Shown here: positions 34,890-44,592 of the stretch, piece after piece
Position numbering within the stretch: the stretch's first letter is position 1
How the letters are laid out: every line of letters begins with the position of its first letter
From: Pseudosporangium ferrugineum
GTDB lineage: Bacteria; Actinomycetota; Actinomycetes; Mycobacteriales; Micromonosporaceae
DNA: 49,993 bases
Reading direction: 5' to 3'
Assembly (NCBI RefSeq): GCF_003002065.1
Contig: NZ_PVZG01000031.1
Coordinates: 1 to 49,993, forward strand
Notes under the pieces: generated by a model
Told to the model about the DNA's origin: nothing
Databases searched by the model: none
The model's input: the letters and a program-made list of their open reading frames with translations, nothing else
Position numbers and translations under genes: made by a program

Positions 34890-36013
34890 CCCTGGCCCGC
34901 CCGCGCCCGGGCGACCGACGCGTACGCGGCCAGCACGTCGGCGACGGTGTCCTCCTCGGTGGGCCAGGTCGCCGCCCGCCGGGGCCCCCGCGCGGCGTAG
35001 TCGGCGCGCCGGTCCGGGTCGGCGAGCATCTCCCGGACGGCGTGGTCGAGGGCGTCGGCGTCGCCCGGCGGGATCTGCACCGCCGCGTCGCCGACCAGCC
35101 CCGGCAGCCCGCCGACCGCGGTGGTGATCAGCGGGACGCCCGCGTGCAACGCCTCCTGCGCGAACAGCTGCCGTGCCTCCCAGTCGCTGGTGATCACGGC
35201 GAGGTCGGCGCCGGCCAGCAGGTCGGGCACGTCGGTGCGGTGGCCGAGCAGGTAGACCTTGGCGCGCAGCTCGGAGGCGCGCTGGGCGAGCTGCATGTAG
35301 CTGGGCCCGGAGCCGGCGACGACGGTGACCGGCGCCGGATCGAGCTGCCGCCACCGCGCGGCGGCCTCCAGCAGCACGTCGTAGCGCTTCTGCGGGTGCA
35401 GCCGGCCGACCGAGAGGATCAGCGGGACGTCGGGGGCGACGCGGAACTCGGCGCGCACGGCGGCCCGGGTCCGCCGCGGCGCGGCCAGCACCGGCGCGGC
35501 CACCGCACCCAGACGGGCCTCGCGCGCGCCCAGCGACAGCGCGCGGGCGACCAGGTCCTCGGAAGCGCCGAGGGTCAGCGTCGCGGACCGGGCCACGATC
35601 CGCTCGACCAGCGCGGAGGCGCCGGCCCGCAGGCCGCGGGCGAGCACGGCGTTGTGCCAGGTGACCACGAGCGGCGCGGCCGGACGGGCGAGGGCGGCGA
35701 CGAACCCGGCGCGCAACCCGTGGGCGTGCACCACGTCGGCGCGGCGGGCCGCCAGGGCCCGGCGCAGCGCCCGGATCGCGCCGGTGTCCTGCGCGCCGGG
35801 ACCGGCCGGGATCTCCACCGGCACGAACTCGGCGCCCGCGGCGGCGAAGCCGAACAGCTCGTCGGTGGCGGCCGGCCCGCACACCAGCACCGGGCAGCCG
35901 GCCGCGAGCAGGCCGCGGGCCAGCGAGGAGACGTGCTGACCCACCCCGCCGGTGCTGGAGCCCAGCACCAGCGCGACCGAACCGCGATAGGCCGGCTGCG
36001 CTGCGTCGCTCAC
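34886..36013 (-). CDS. GT4-family glycosyltransferase
   Basis: A 375-residue GT-B enzyme. The N-terminal domain has LVLGSSTGGVGQHVSSLARG and DVVHAHGLRAGFVAAL; the C-terminal domain has LILSVGRLHPQKRYDVLLEA, VVAGSGP and the nucleotide-sugar binding region SDWEARQLFAQEALHAGVPL, where the usual EGxGLxxxEA is modified to EARQLFAQEA. GTG at 36013 has AGGAGG eight bases upstream. Coupled to the MurJ-like gene before it and the phosphatase-like gene after it. Acceptor and donor unknown. Confidence 0.9.
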   Translation of the reverse strand: MSDAAQPAYRGSVALVLGSSTGGVGQHVSSLARGLLAAGCPVLVCGPAATDELFGFAAAGAEFVPVEIPAGPGAQDTGAIRALRRALAARRADVVHAHGLRAGFVAALARPAAPLVVTWHNAVLARGLRAGASALVERIVARSATLTLGASEDLVARALSLGAREARLGAVAAPVLAAPRRTRAAVRAEFRVAPDVPLILSVGRLHPQKRYDVLLEAAARWRQLDPAPVTVVAGSGPSYMQLAQRASELRAKVYLLGHRTDVPDLLAGADLAVITSDWEARQLFAQEALHAGVPLITTAVGGLPGLVGDAAVQIPPGDADALDHAVREMLADPDRRADYAARGPRRAATWPTEEDTVADVLAAYASVARARAGQG

Positions 36014-37584
36014 GTGCGGTGCCTCCTGGTGAACCTCGAGACCAGTGATCGGAGGTCGCGGCGGGCGAAGGGATAGGCCACCGCGGCGTAGACCACCGCG
36101 ACCGCGACCCCGCCCAGCATGCCTTGCAGGATGCTGCCTCCCACGCCCGGGGTGCCGCCCGCGGCGTGCCGCAGCGCCTCGGTCACGCCCCATCCGGCGA
36201 AGCCTGCCGCGACCGCCGCCACGATACCGACGACGGCCGCCCGGGGCAGTCCCGTGAGCGCCCGGGGGCCGGCGTGGCGCCGTACGGCCAGCACGAGCAG
36301 CAGCCCGATGGCCGTCATGCCGACCGCGTTGGCGGCGCCCAGCCCGGCGACCTGCCGGCGGTCGGTGAGCACGCCGGAGAGCAGCACGGCGGCGAGCGCG
36401 GCGACGCCCCAGCCGGCAGCGGTGGCGAACGCCGCGGCGACCGTCGCGCCGCGGGCGTACAGGGCGCGGGAGAGCAGCGCGAACAGGGCGTACCCGAGCA
36501 GGCCGGGGGCGAAGGCCACGATGCCGGGCGCGGCGGCGCGGGTGCCGACCAGCTGCGCGGCGGGCCACGCCAGCGCACCCAGCGCGGCGGCACCGAGACC
36601 GGCCAGCAGCAGCACCGACCGGGCCGTACGCGCCAGGGTCCCGGCGTAGTCCTCCTCGTCCCCGCGGGCGAAGGCGGCGGACAGGCGGGGGTAGACGGCG
36701 GTCGCCAGCGGCACGGCCAGCACCGCCCACGGCAGCAGGAAGACGGTCTGCGCGGCGAGGTAGATCGTCAGCGGCCCCTTGGTGGCCAGCACCAGCACGA
36801 CCAGCACCATGATCTGCTGCGAGCCGACCGTGACCGCGCCGGCCCAGCCGAGCCGGACCGCCAGGCGCCCCTCGTCGCCGGGGAAGCGGTAACCGGGACG
36901 CCAGCGCAGCCGCAGCCGGCGCAGCGGGACGAGCAGGCACAGCGCCAGCACCACGACGCCCAGGGTGGTGCCGCCGGCCAGGATCAGCTCGCCGGTGCCG
37001 CTGAGACCGCCGACGTCGCTGCGGGCGCCGTCGACCACGGCATAGCTCAGGTACGCCCCCATCACCGTGACGCTGGACAGCAGCGGCGCGATGACCGGCC
37101 ACGCGAAGCGGTGGTGCGCCTGGAGCACGCCGGTGAGGACGATCCCGATGCCGTACAGCGGCAGCTGGGGGGCGAAGACGCGCAGCATCCGCGCGGCGAG
37201 CTCGCGTTCCGCCGGGGGAACGTCGAACAGCCCGGCGATCGGGCCGGCGAGCAGGGCGACCAGCAGCGCCAGCGGCACCAGCAGGGTCACCACCCAGGTG
37301 AGCAGCGCGGAGGCGACCGCGCCGACCCGCTCCCGGTCGCCGGCGTCCACCGCCCCGGCGATCAGCGGCACCACCAGGCTGGCCAGGGCGCCGCCGGCGA
37401 CCAGCTCGAAGACGATGTTCGGGATGGTGTTGGCGGCGTTGTAGACGTTGGCCAGCCCGTCGTCGCCGACCGTACGCAGGAAGACGAACGTCCGCCCGAA
37501 CCCGGCGATCCGGGACAGGACCGTCAGGACGGTGATGACGGCGGCGGCACCGGCCACCCCCGCCCGGGCGCGGGCCGCGGTCAC
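36010..37584 (-). CDS. MurJ/MviN-type lipid flippase
   Basis: A 524-residue protein with about 14 membrane helices and the MOP-superfamily MurJ pattern: VLSRIAGFGRTFVFLRTVG, NAANTIPNIVFELVAGGALA and ARMLRVFAPQLPLYGIGIVL. It should flip lipid-linked precursors across the membrane. Actinobacteria usually carry another MurJ near the origin, so this copy may serve a separate pathway with the flanking GT4 and MraY-like enzymes. Start overlaps the stop of the upstream gene. Confidence 0.88.
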   Translation of the reverse strand: MTAARARAGVAGAAAVITVLTVLSRIAGFGRTFVFLRTVGDDGLANVYNAANTIPNIVFELVAGGALASLVVPLIAGAVDAGDRERVGAVASALLTWVVTLLVPLALLVALLAGPIAGLFDVPPAERELAARMLRVFAPQLPLYGIGIVLTGVLQAHHRFAWPVIAPLLSSVTVMGAYLSYAVVDGARSDVGGLSGTGELILAGGTTLGVVVLALCLLVPLRRLRLRWRPGYRFPGDEGRLAVRLGWAGAVTVGSQQIMVLVVLVLATKGPLTIYLAAQTVFLLPWAVLAVPLATAVYPRLSAAFARGDEEDYAGTLARTARSVLLLAGLGAAALGALAWPAAQLVGTRAAAPGIVAFAPGLLGYALFALLSRALYARGATVAAAFATAAGWGVAALAAVLLSGVLTDRRQVAGLGAANAVGMTAIGLLLVLAVRRHAGPRALTGLPRAAVVGIVAAVAAGFAGWGVTEALRHAAGGTPGVGGSILQGMLGGVAVAVVYAAVAYPFARRDLRSLVSRFTRRHRT

Positions 37585-38444
37585 GGAGCCGGGCGGCGGC
37601 CGAGCGCGTCCAGCTCCCGCAGCCCGGGCGTGTCCTGGATGACCTTCGTGAAGCTGACCTTCTCGCTGGCCGCGGTCAGCCCGGCGAGCACGGCGAGGGC
37701 CAGGGCCCGCCCGGCCGGTCCGGTCCGCGCCGCCAGCGCCACCCCGAGCAGGGCGCCGAGCGCGTTCGCGCCCGCGTCGCCGAGCATGATCTCCTCGCCG
37801 AGGTCGGCCGGGAGCAGCCCGGCGCCCGCACCGAGCGTGCCGGCGGTCATCGCGCCGCCGCGGCCGGCGACCAGCGGCGCACCAATGATCGTGGCGGCCT
37901 TGAGCGCCCGGCCGGGCCGCAGGTCGAGCAGGTTGAGCAGGTTCGCCGTGCCCGCGATGACACCCGCGCCCAGCAGCACGTCCGCGGCGCGGCGTGCCGG
38001 GCCGGCGTCCCGCCGGGCCGGGTGGGAGCGCACCCCGAGGTCCCGGGAGAGCAGCACGGCGGCGGCGAGCCCGGCCGCGCCCACCCCGGCGATCTTCACC
38101 AGGCCGCTGGTCACCCGCCCGTCGCGCAGCGCGCCGAGGTGCCCGCGGAAGCCCTTGGCGGCCTTCTGCTCGGGCCGGTTCCCGGCGACGTCGTCGTAGA
38201 AGCCGACCGCGCCGGAGGTGGCGCCGGCGACCAGCACCGCGGCGGTGGCGGCCGGGCCGGGTGCGCCCGCGGCGGCGCCCAGCGTCGCGCCGACCGCCAG
38301 GGCGGGACCGCCGGCCAGACTGACCGTACGGCCGTGGAAGTTGGTCCGCCGCAACGCACCGGAGTGCGGGTCCTGGCGGATCCAGGCCAGCGCCGCGCGG
38401 GCGGCGAGCGCGCCGAGGCCGGACGACTTCACCCTGCTGGCCAT
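37581..38444 (-). CDS. MraY/WecA-like phospho-sugar transferase family protein
   Basis: A 287-residue membrane protein. FYDDVAGN, NLLNLLDLRPGRALK and IMLGDAGANALGALLG are the conserved acidic and GDxGS-like motifs of polyprenyl-phosphate phospho-sugar transferases (MraY/WecA). It is shorter than MraY (about 320-360) with fewer helices, so it may be a divergent subfamily. It likely starts a lipid-linked glycan pathway continued by the GT4 enzyme and MurJ-like flippase. ATG at 38444; it begins the coupled cluster 38444-32619. Confidence 0.75.
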   Translation of the reverse strand: MASRVKSSGLGALAARAALAWIRQDPHSGALRRTNFHGRTVSLAGGPALAVGATLGAAAGAPGPAATAAVLVAGATSGAVGFYDDVAGNRPEQKAAKGFRGHLGALRDGRVTSGLVKIAGVGAAGLAAAVLLSRDLGVRSHPARRDAGPARRAADVLLGAGVIAGTANLLNLLDLRPGRALKAATIIGAPLVAGRGGAMTAGTLGAGAGLLPADLGEEIMLGDAGANALGALLGVALAARTGPAGRALALAVLAGLTAASEKVSFTKVIQDTPGLRELDALGRRPAP

Positions 38445-38509
38445 GCTTCTGCTCTCCTGACTCGCCGGGGCCGCGGACGGCGGCCGACCGCCGAGTCTAG
38501 GCGCGCCCG

Positions 38510-39433
38510 TCAGCCCGCGGTCTTGGGGACCAGGGACGAGCCGGACAGCCCGTACTGCCCCACCTTGGCGGCCACCACCCGCTCGACCACCGTCAGCGCG
38601 GTCGCGAGCTGGCCCTGCGTCGTGCTCACGTTGTCCACCGTGGAGACCTTGCTGACCAGCGTCGGGTCGCCGCGGACCTCGGACACCAGGTTGCCCTCGC
38701 CGATGCCGTTGCCCGCCACGATCACCGGCTTGTTGCGCGAGAACTGGGCGACGACGGTGACCGCGTTCTGGTTCTTCTTCGCCGCGTCACGGTCGACCGG
38801 CGGCAGCCCGGAGACCACGACGGCCGCCTCCGCGCCCGGGACCACGTCGTCGGAGACCTGAAGATAGCCCGGTTCCGTGTACGCCGTGAGCACCGCCGTC
38901 AGGTCCTGCTCGTCCACGGCCGGCACCTTCTGCAGCAGCGCGAGGGCCAGCAGGGCGCTCGACGTCTCGACGCCGTCGCTGTTGAGCGGCAGGCCCTCGG
39001 CCGACACCGTGGGACGCGCCGCCCGTTCGGCGAGGCCGAGCAGCTCCAGCGCGTTCGGCGGGTCGAAGAACTTGTCCTGCAGCGTGACCCGGCCGGTGAT
39101 CGTGGCGCCGGCGACCTCGAGCATGGAGGTCACCCCGTCGGCGTAGTCCTTGCCGCTGGGCAGCACCACGACGACCAGCTTGCGCCCGGTGAGCTTGCCG
39201 TTGAGCAGCCCCGGCGAGACCTGGGTCGCGAAGTCCTGGCCGCGGTTGAGCTCGTCGCGGTACTGGCTGGCCTGCTCGCGGTAGTTGCTGTTGTCCTTGC
39301 TCAGCGCGTCGACCCGGTCCTTGAGGGTGTCGACGACCGGCCCGTTGAGCGCGGCGGTGCCCACCACCAGCCCGATCGCGAGGGCGAGGAAGACCGCGGT
39401 GAGCGACACCACGTGGTACCGGAAGTTGATCAC
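38510..39433 (-). CDS. steB: SteB/MctB-like membrane-anchored protein (often called copper transporter)
   Basis: A 307-residue protein: MINFRYHVVSLTAVFLALAI gives one N-terminal membrane anchor, then a coiled coil (VDTLKDRVDALSKDNSNYRE) and a periplasmic alpha/beta domain. The family is annotated as copper transporter, but its partner is SteA and it has been linked to cell separation in Corynebacterium. GTG at 39433 with GAGG eight bases upstream; it follows steA by 32 bp. Confidence 0.85.
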   Translation of the reverse strand: MINFRYHVVSLTAVFLALAIGLVVGTAALNGPVVDTLKDRVDALSKDNSNYREQASQYRDELNRGQDFATQVSPGLLNGKLTGRKLVVVVLPSGKDYADGVTSMLEVAGATITGRVTLQDKFFDPPNALELLGLAERAARPTVSAEGLPLNSDGVETSSALLALALLQKVPAVDEQDLTAVLTAYTEPGYLQVSDDVVPGAEAAVVVSGLPPVDRDAAKKNQNAVTVVAQFSRNKPVIVAGNGIGEGNLVSEVRGDPTLVSKVSTVDNVSTTQGQLATALTVVERVVAAKVGQYGLSGSSLVPKTAG

Positions 39434-39465
39434 GCCTAGAGCCTCTTGGTCGGTATCGCGGGGGG

Positions 39466-40644
39466 CTAGAAGAGCTGTCCTATTTGGAAGACCAGATTGT
39501 CCCACCACTCGGACACCACGGCGAGGTAGGCCTGGCCGACCGTCGACACGGCCACGGCGGAGGCCATGGCCGCGACCGCGGAGAGCACCAGCAGCAGCAG
39601 CGCCGAGCCGGAGATGTTCTGCTTGTAGAGCCGGCTCACGCCCTTGGCGTCGACCAGCTTGCCGCCGACCTTGAGCCGGGTCAGGAACGTCGAGGCCATG
39701 CCGCCGCGGCCCTTGTCGAGGAACTCGACCAGGTTGGCGTGCGTGCCCACGGCGACGATGAGCGAGGCGCCCTTCTCGTCGGCGAGCAGCATCGCCAGGT
39801 CCTCGCTGGTGGCCGCGGCCGGGAAGGTGGTCGCCTGCACCCCCAGCCCGTGCACCCGCGCGAGCCCGGGGGCCCGGCCGTCCGGGTACGCGTGCACGAT
39901 CACCTCGGCGCCGCAGCGCAGCACGTCGTCGGTGACCGAGTCCATGTCCCCGATGATCATGTCGGGGGTGTAGCCGGACTCCACCAGCGCGTCCGCGCCG
40001 CCGTCGACCCCGATCAGGACCGGCTTGAACTCCCGGATGTACGGCCGCAGCACGTCCAGGTCGGCCTTGTAGTCGTAGCCGCGCACCACGATCAGCACGT
40101 GCCGGCCGCCGATGCGCGTCTCCACGTCCGGCACGCCGACGCCGTCGAGCAGCAGGTCGCGCTCCTGCTTGAGGTAATCCATGGTGTTCGCGGCGAACGC
40201 CTCGAGCTGCACCGACAGCCCCTCGCGGGCGTCGGCCATCGCGGCGGCCACGGTCTGCGCGTCCTGCCGCACGCCGGTGGCGACCGGCTCGCCCCCCAGC
40301 AGCACCGTGTCGTTGTCGAGGCTGACCAGGTCGCCCTCGCTGAGCCGGTCGAACACGTCCTCGCCGAGGTTGTCGATCAGCACGATGCCGGCCTGGACCA
40401 GCACCTCGGGCCCCAGGTTCGGATACCGCCCGGAGATCGACGGCTTGGCGTTGAGCACGGCGGCGACGCCGACGGCGACCAGCGAATCGGCGGCCACCCG
40501 GTCGATGTCGACGTGGTCGATGACCGCGATGTCACCGGGGCGCAACCGGCCGACCAGACGCTTCGTCCGGCGGTCGAGGCGAGCGGTGCCGGCAACAGCC
40601 CCGGGTTCGACGCTCCGGGTCCGGCGCAAGGTGGGAAGTCGCAT
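39466..40644 (-). CDS. steA: SteA, cytokinetic/cell-separation protein
   Basis: A 392-residue protein. MRLPTLRRTRSVEPGAVAGT opens a cytoplasmic domain resembling thiamine pyrophosphokinase (VLIGVDGGADALVESG, PDMIIGDMDSV), and one membrane segment sits near the C-terminus (ALLLLVLSAVAAMASAVAV). This is the SteA family, acting with SteB in cell separation. ATG at 40644 is the conserved start; ATG at 40653 adds three residues. Confidence 0.88.
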   Translation of the reverse strand: MRLPTLRRTRSVEPGAVAGTARLDRRTKRLVGRLRPGDIAVIDHVDIDRVAADSLVAVGVAAVLNAKPSISGRYPNLGPEVLVQAGIVLIDNLGEDVFDRLSEGDLVSLDNDTVLLGGEPVATGVRQDAQTVAAAMADAREGLSVQLEAFAANTMDYLKQERDLLLDGVGVPDVETRIGGRHVLIVVRGYDYKADLDVLRPYIREFKPVLIGVDGGADALVESGYTPDMIIGDMDSVTDDVLRCGAEVIVHAYPDGRAPGLARVHGLGVQATTFPAAATSEDLAMLLADEKGASLIVAVGTHANLVEFLDKGRGGMASTFLTRLKVGGKLVDAKGVSRLYKQNISGSALLLLVLSAVAAMASAVAVSTVGQAYLAVVSEWWDNLVFQIGQLF

Positions 40645-40718
40645 CCCGGCCATCCTGACACGCCGGATCGAGCGCCTGGCACGCGACATGCACAAGGTCA
40701 CCCCCGGAAAGGGGCGAA

Positions 40719-42467
40719 TCACCCCCCGTGCTTCTCCCGCTCGGCGACCGCCAGCAGCTCCTCCGCGTGCGCGATGCCCAGGTCGGAGTCGGGCAGGCCG
40801 GCCAGCATCCGGGCCAGCTCCCGGGCCCGCTCGGTCTCCTCGACGATGCGCACCCCGCTGGTCGTGATCGCCCCGCCGGTGTCCTTCGCCACCACCAGGT
40901 GCCGGTCGGCGAACGCAGCCACCTGCGGCAGGTGCGTGACGACCAGGACCTGATGGGTACGCGCCAGCCGGGCCAGCCGCCGGCCGATCTCGACCGCCGC
41001 CTGGCCGCCCACCCCGGCGTCGACCTCGTCGAACACCAGCGTCGGCGGCCCGCCCGCACCGGCGAACACCACCTCGATGGCCAGCATCACCCGCGACAGC
41101 TCGCCGCCGGACGCGCCCTTCTGCAGCGGCAACGCCGGCGCCCCGGGATGCGCGATCAGCCGCAGCTCGATCTCGTCCGCGCCGTCCGGGCCCACCGCCA
41201 GGTCGTCGATGACCGGCTCGTCGCGCCCCGCGCTGCGCGCCAGCACCACGATCTCCACCCGGGCGTGCGGCATCGCCAGCCCGGCCAGCTCCACGCTGAC
41301 CTGATCGGCGAACCGCCCGGCCGCCTCCGTCCGGGCCGCCGTCAGCCGCCCGGCCAGCTCGGCCACGTGCCCGGCCAGCCGCAGCCGCTCCTTGTCGAGC
41401 TCCTCGAGCAGCTCGTCGGAGGTGTCCAGGATCGCGAGGCGGCTGCGCGCGTGCTCGGCCCAGGCGATGACACCCGCGACGTCGTCGGCGTACTTGCGGG
41501 TGAGCGCCCGCAGCGCGGCCCGCCGCTCGTAGATGGCCTCCAGCCGCGCCGGATCGGCGTCGAGCTGGTCGAGGTAGGCGGACAGCTCCGCGGAGACGTC
41601 ACCGACCAGCGTCGCGGCCTCCTCGACCCGCGCGGCCAGCTCGCCCAGCGCCGGGTCCACCCCGGCCTGCGCCTCGAGCGTGCGCCGCGCGGTGCCCAGC
41701 AGCTGCGTCGCGTCCGGCGCCTCCTCGGTCGCCTCCACGCCCCCGGCCAGCGACTGGGCCGCGAGCGCCGCCGCCGTGCGCAGCCCCTCGGCGTGCTCCA
41801 GGCGCTGCACCTCGGCGCGCAGGTCGTCGTCCTCACCCGGCTGCGGGTCCACCCGGCTGATCTCGTCGAGGCCGAGCTTGAGCAGGTCGGCCTCCTGGCT
41901 GCGCTCCCGGGCGTGCCGGCGCCGGTCGGCAAGGTCGTCGACCACCGCCCGCCACTGCGCGAACGCCTGCCGGTAGGTCTCCAGCAGCTTCTCGTGCTCC
42001 GGCCCCGCGTAGCGGTCGAGCGCGGCCCGCTGCTCGGCCGGGCGCAGCAGGCGCAGCTGATCGGACTGCCCGTGCACGGCGACGACCTGCTCGCCGACCT
42101 CGCCCAGCATCGCGACCGGCATGCCGCGCCCGCCCACGTGCGCCCGCGACCGGCCCTCGATCGTGACCGTGCGGCTCAGCAGCACCGACCCGTCGTCGTC
42201 GATCTCGCCGCCGGCGTCGGTGATCCGCGCCTGCACCGAGTCGGCGAGCGGCCCGCCGAGGCGCAACCGGCCCTCGACCACCGCGCGGCCCGGGTCGGCG
42301 CGCACCCGCCCGGCGTCGGCCCGGCCGCCGAACAGCAGGCCCAGCCCGGTCACCACCATCGTCTTGCCCGCTCCGGTCTCACCGGTGATGGCGTTCATGC
42401 CCGTGGTCAGCCGCAGCGTCGTGTCGTCGATGACGCCCAGCCCGGTGATCCGCAGTTCCTCCAGCAC
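40719..42467 (-). CDS. recN: DNA repair protein RecN
   Basis: A 582-residue SMC-like ATPase for double-strand break repair. MLEELRITGLGVIDDTTLRL and GETGAGKTMVV (Walker A) are at the N-terminus, long coiled coils lie in the middle, and the C-terminus has the ABC signature GASGGELSRVMLAIE followed by LVFDEVDAGVGG. GTG at 42467 is the family start; the frame is open ten codons further upstream. Confidence 0.95.
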   Translation of the reverse strand: MLEELRITGLGVIDDTTLRLTTGMNAITGETGAGKTMVVTGLGLLFGGRADAGRVRADPGRAVVEGRLRLGGPLADSVQARITDAGGEIDDDGSVLLSRTVTIEGRSRAHVGGRGMPVAMLGEVGEQVVAVHGQSDQLRLLRPAEQRAALDRYAGPEHEKLLETYRQAFAQWRAVVDDLADRRRHARERSQEADLLKLGLDEISRVDPQPGEDDDLRAEVQRLEHAEGLRTAAALAAQSLAGGVEATEEAPDATQLLGTARRTLEAQAGVDPALGELAARVEEAATLVGDVSAELSAYLDQLDADPARLEAIYERRAALRALTRKYADDVAGVIAWAEHARSRLAILDTSDELLEELDKERLRLAGHVAELAGRLTAARTEAAGRFADQVSVELAGLAMPHARVEIVVLARSAGRDEPVIDDLAVGPDGADEIELRLIAHPGAPALPLQKGASGGELSRVMLAIEVVFAGAGGPPTLVFDEVDAGVGGQAAVEIGRRLARLARTHQVLVVTHLPQVAAFADRHLVVAKDTGGAITTSGVRIVEETERARELARMLAGLPDSDLGIAHAEELLAVAEREKHGG

Positions 42468-42519
42468 AGGCCGAACAGTATCGGTGCCCACCGACAATTG
42501 CCCACTGAGGGACGCGTCA

Positions 42520-43407
42520 TCAGCGTCGATTGCCGCGCCAACCCTCCACGGGCAGGGCGAACTTCGCCACGAGGGTGTCGGTGAAGGGGCGGGGCTTGAG
42601 GCGTACGAGCCGCACCGGGAGCTGCCCCCGCTCGACCGTCACCTGGGCGCCCGGCGGCAGATCCCACGTGCGCCGCCCGTCGCAGCACATCACCGCGAAC
42701 GACGTGTACGGGTCCACCGTCAGCACGAACGTCGAGGTCGGCGCGGTGACGATCGGCCGGCTGAACAACGCGTGCGCGCTGATCGGCACCAACAGCAGCG
42801 CCTCGACCTCCGGCCACACCACGGGACCGCCCGCCGAGAACGCGTACGCCGTCGAGCCGGTCGGTGTGGCGCACACGACACCGTCGCACCCGTAGCGCGA
42901 CAGCGGCCGCCCGTCGACGTCGACGAGCAGCTCGAGCATCTGCGCGCGCTGCCCCTTCTCGACACTCACCTCGTTGAGCGCCCAGGAGTCGGCGATCAGC
43001 CGGCCGTCGTACTCGGCGCGCACGTCCAGGGTGAGCCGCTCGTCCACGGTGTAGTCACCGGAGACGATGTCCCGCACGGTCTGGTCGATGTTCTGCAGTT
43101 CCGCCTCGGCCAGGAACCCGACCTTGCCGAGGTTGATGCCGAGCAGCGGCACCTTCGCCGGCCGGGCCAGCTCGGCGGCCCGCAGCAGGGTGCCGTCGCC
43201 GCCCAGCGCGAAGACGATCTCCGCGCCCTCGGCCGCCCGCGGGTCGTTCACCGGGGTGACGCCGGGCGGCAGCTCCAGGTCGTCGACCTCCTCGGCGATC
43301 ACCCGCACCTCGAAACCGGCGGCCACCAGGTCGCGGGCGACGGTCTGCGCGTGCTGGGTGCTCTGTCGCCGTCCGGTGTGGGTCACCAGAAGCGCCGACC
43401 GGGTCAT
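42520..43407 (-). CDS. nadK: NAD kinase
   Basis: A 295-residue enzyme phosphorylating NAD to NADP. FALGGDGTLLRAAELA holds the GGDG motif with the catalytic aspartate, LNEVSVEKG the NE/D motif and CATPTGSTAYAFSAGGPVV the second conserved block. ATG at 43407 overlaps the tlyA stop (ATGA). The order tlyA-nadK-recN is conserved in actinobacteria. Confidence 0.96.
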   Translation of the reverse strand: MTRSALLVTHTGRRQSTQHAQTVARDLVAAGFEVRVIAEEVDDLELPPGVTPVNDPRAAEGAEIVFALGGDGTLLRAAELARPAKVPLLGINLGKVGFLAEAELQNIDQTVRDIVSGDYTVDERLTLDVRAEYDGRLIADSWALNEVSVEKGQRAQMLELLVDVDGRPLSRYGCDGVVCATPTGSTAYAFSAGGPVVWPEVEALLLVPISAHALFSRPIVTAPTSTFVLTVDPYTSFAVMCCDGRRTWDLPPGAQVTVERGQLPVRLVRLKPRPFTDTLVAKFALPVEGWRGNRR

Positions 43408-44264
43408 GTGTCCTCCAAGGGGGGCGAATCCGGCATCGACGCCGGCCCGCCGGAGGCTACCGCGCCGGACGGCCCGGCGGCGACCACGGCGTGTACCCGC
43501 TCGGCGTCGGCGGGTGGTGCTCCCCGGCGGAACCACACGAAGAACTCGACGTTCCCGCTGGGCCCGGGCAGCGGACTCGCCGCCACCGCGGCCACCCCCA
43601 GCCCCAGCCCGGCGGCCACCGCCGCCACCTCGAGCACCGCCTCCGCGCGCAGCGCCGGGTCGCGCACGACCCCGCCGGAACCCACCCGCTCCTTGCCGAC
43701 CTCGAACTGCGGCTTCACCATGAGCGCGAGATCGCCGTCGGCCGCGGTGCACGCGCTCAGCGCCGGCAACACCAGCCGCAAAGAGATGAACGACAGGTCC
43801 GCCACGGTCAGCGCCACCGCCCCGCCGATCATCTCCGGGGTCAATGTCCGGACATTGGTACGCTCCATCACGGTCACCCGCTCATCGGTACGCAGCGGCC
43901 ACGCGAGCTGCCCGTAGCCGACGTCGACCGCGTACACGTGGGCGGCGCCCTCCCGCAGCAGCACGTCGGTGAAGCCGCCGGTGGACGCTCCCGCGTCGAG
44001 ACAGCGCCGCCCCTTCACCACCAGAGCGGGGAACGCCTTCAGCGCCCCGGCCAGCTTGTGACTGCCCCGCGACACGTACCCGTCGGCGGGGTCCTCACCG
44101 GTCACCACCACCGGGTCCGCAGGGTCGATCATGGTGGCGACCTTGGCCGCCACACTGCCCCGGACCTGGACCCGGCCGGCCGCGACGAGCGCGGCGGCCT
44201 GCTCCCGGGACCGGGCAAGCTTGCGGCGGACGAGCTCGGCGTCCAGTCGCGCACGGCGGGCCAT
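43404..44264 (-). CDS. tlyA: TlyA family rRNA methyltransferase
   Basis: A 286-residue protein: an S4 RNA-binding domain (RLDAELVRRKLARSREQAAA) then an FtsJ-like methyltransferase with the SAM motif CLDAGASTGGFTDVLL and the catalytic region LMVKPQFEVGKE. TlyA makes 2'-O-methylcytidines in 16S and 23S rRNA in mycobacteria, affecting capreomycin sensitivity. The proline- and glycine-rich C-terminus is a short extension. Confidence 0.93.
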   Translation of the reverse strand: MARRARLDAELVRRKLARSREQAAALVAAGRVQVRGSVAAKVATMIDPADPVVVTGEDPADGYVSRGSHKLAGALKAFPALVVKGRRCLDAGASTGGFTDVLLREGAAHVYAVDVGYGQLAWPLRTDERVTVMERTNVRTLTPEMIGGAVALTVADLSFISLRLVLPALSACTAADGDLALMVKPQFEVGKERVGSGGVVRDPALRAEAVLEVAAVAAGLGLGVAAVAASPLPGPSGNVEFFVWFRRGAPPADAERVHAVVAAGPSGAVASGGPASMPDSPPLEDT

Positions 44265-44292
44265 CAGTCAACCTTCTTACGGGTACGCGTCA

Positions 44293-44592
44293 TCAGCGGT
44301 CGATGCCGGCCAGCGTCTCCTGGAGCACCTGGTGCGCGGCCTCGTACTCGGCGATCTGGTCCCCCGGAGCGAGCGTGGCAGCGTTCGCGAGGGCCCGCAG
44401 CACCGCGTCGACGGCCGGATGCCCGGTGCTCTCGGAGCCGTCGACCATCCCCGGCGTCACCTCGGCCCGGGCGACCGGCGCGGCCTGCTGCCCCGGCGGC
44501 GGCCCCGGCCGGAATCCCCCACCGGGCGGCGGCCCGGGCCGGAACCCACCGGGCGCCGGACCGGGACGCGGCGGCTGATACGGATTCGTCAC
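44293..44592 (-). CDS. Small protein with Pro/Gly-rich N-terminus, unknown
   Basis: A 99-residue protein. Residues 1-38 are repeated FRPGPPPG-type sequence and disordered; residues 45-99 are helical (HPAVDAVLRALANAATLAPG, EYEAAHQVLQETLAGI). I recognise a gene commonly found between tlyA and the H1-like protein but no function. The GTG start overlaps the stop of the upstream gene (GTGA), so they are coupled. Confidence 0.8.
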   Translation of the reverse strand: MTNPYQPPRPGPAPGGFRPGPPPGGGFRPGPPPGQQAAPVARAEVTPGMVDGSESTGHPAVDAVLRALANAATLAPGDQIAEYEAAHQVLQETLAGIDR

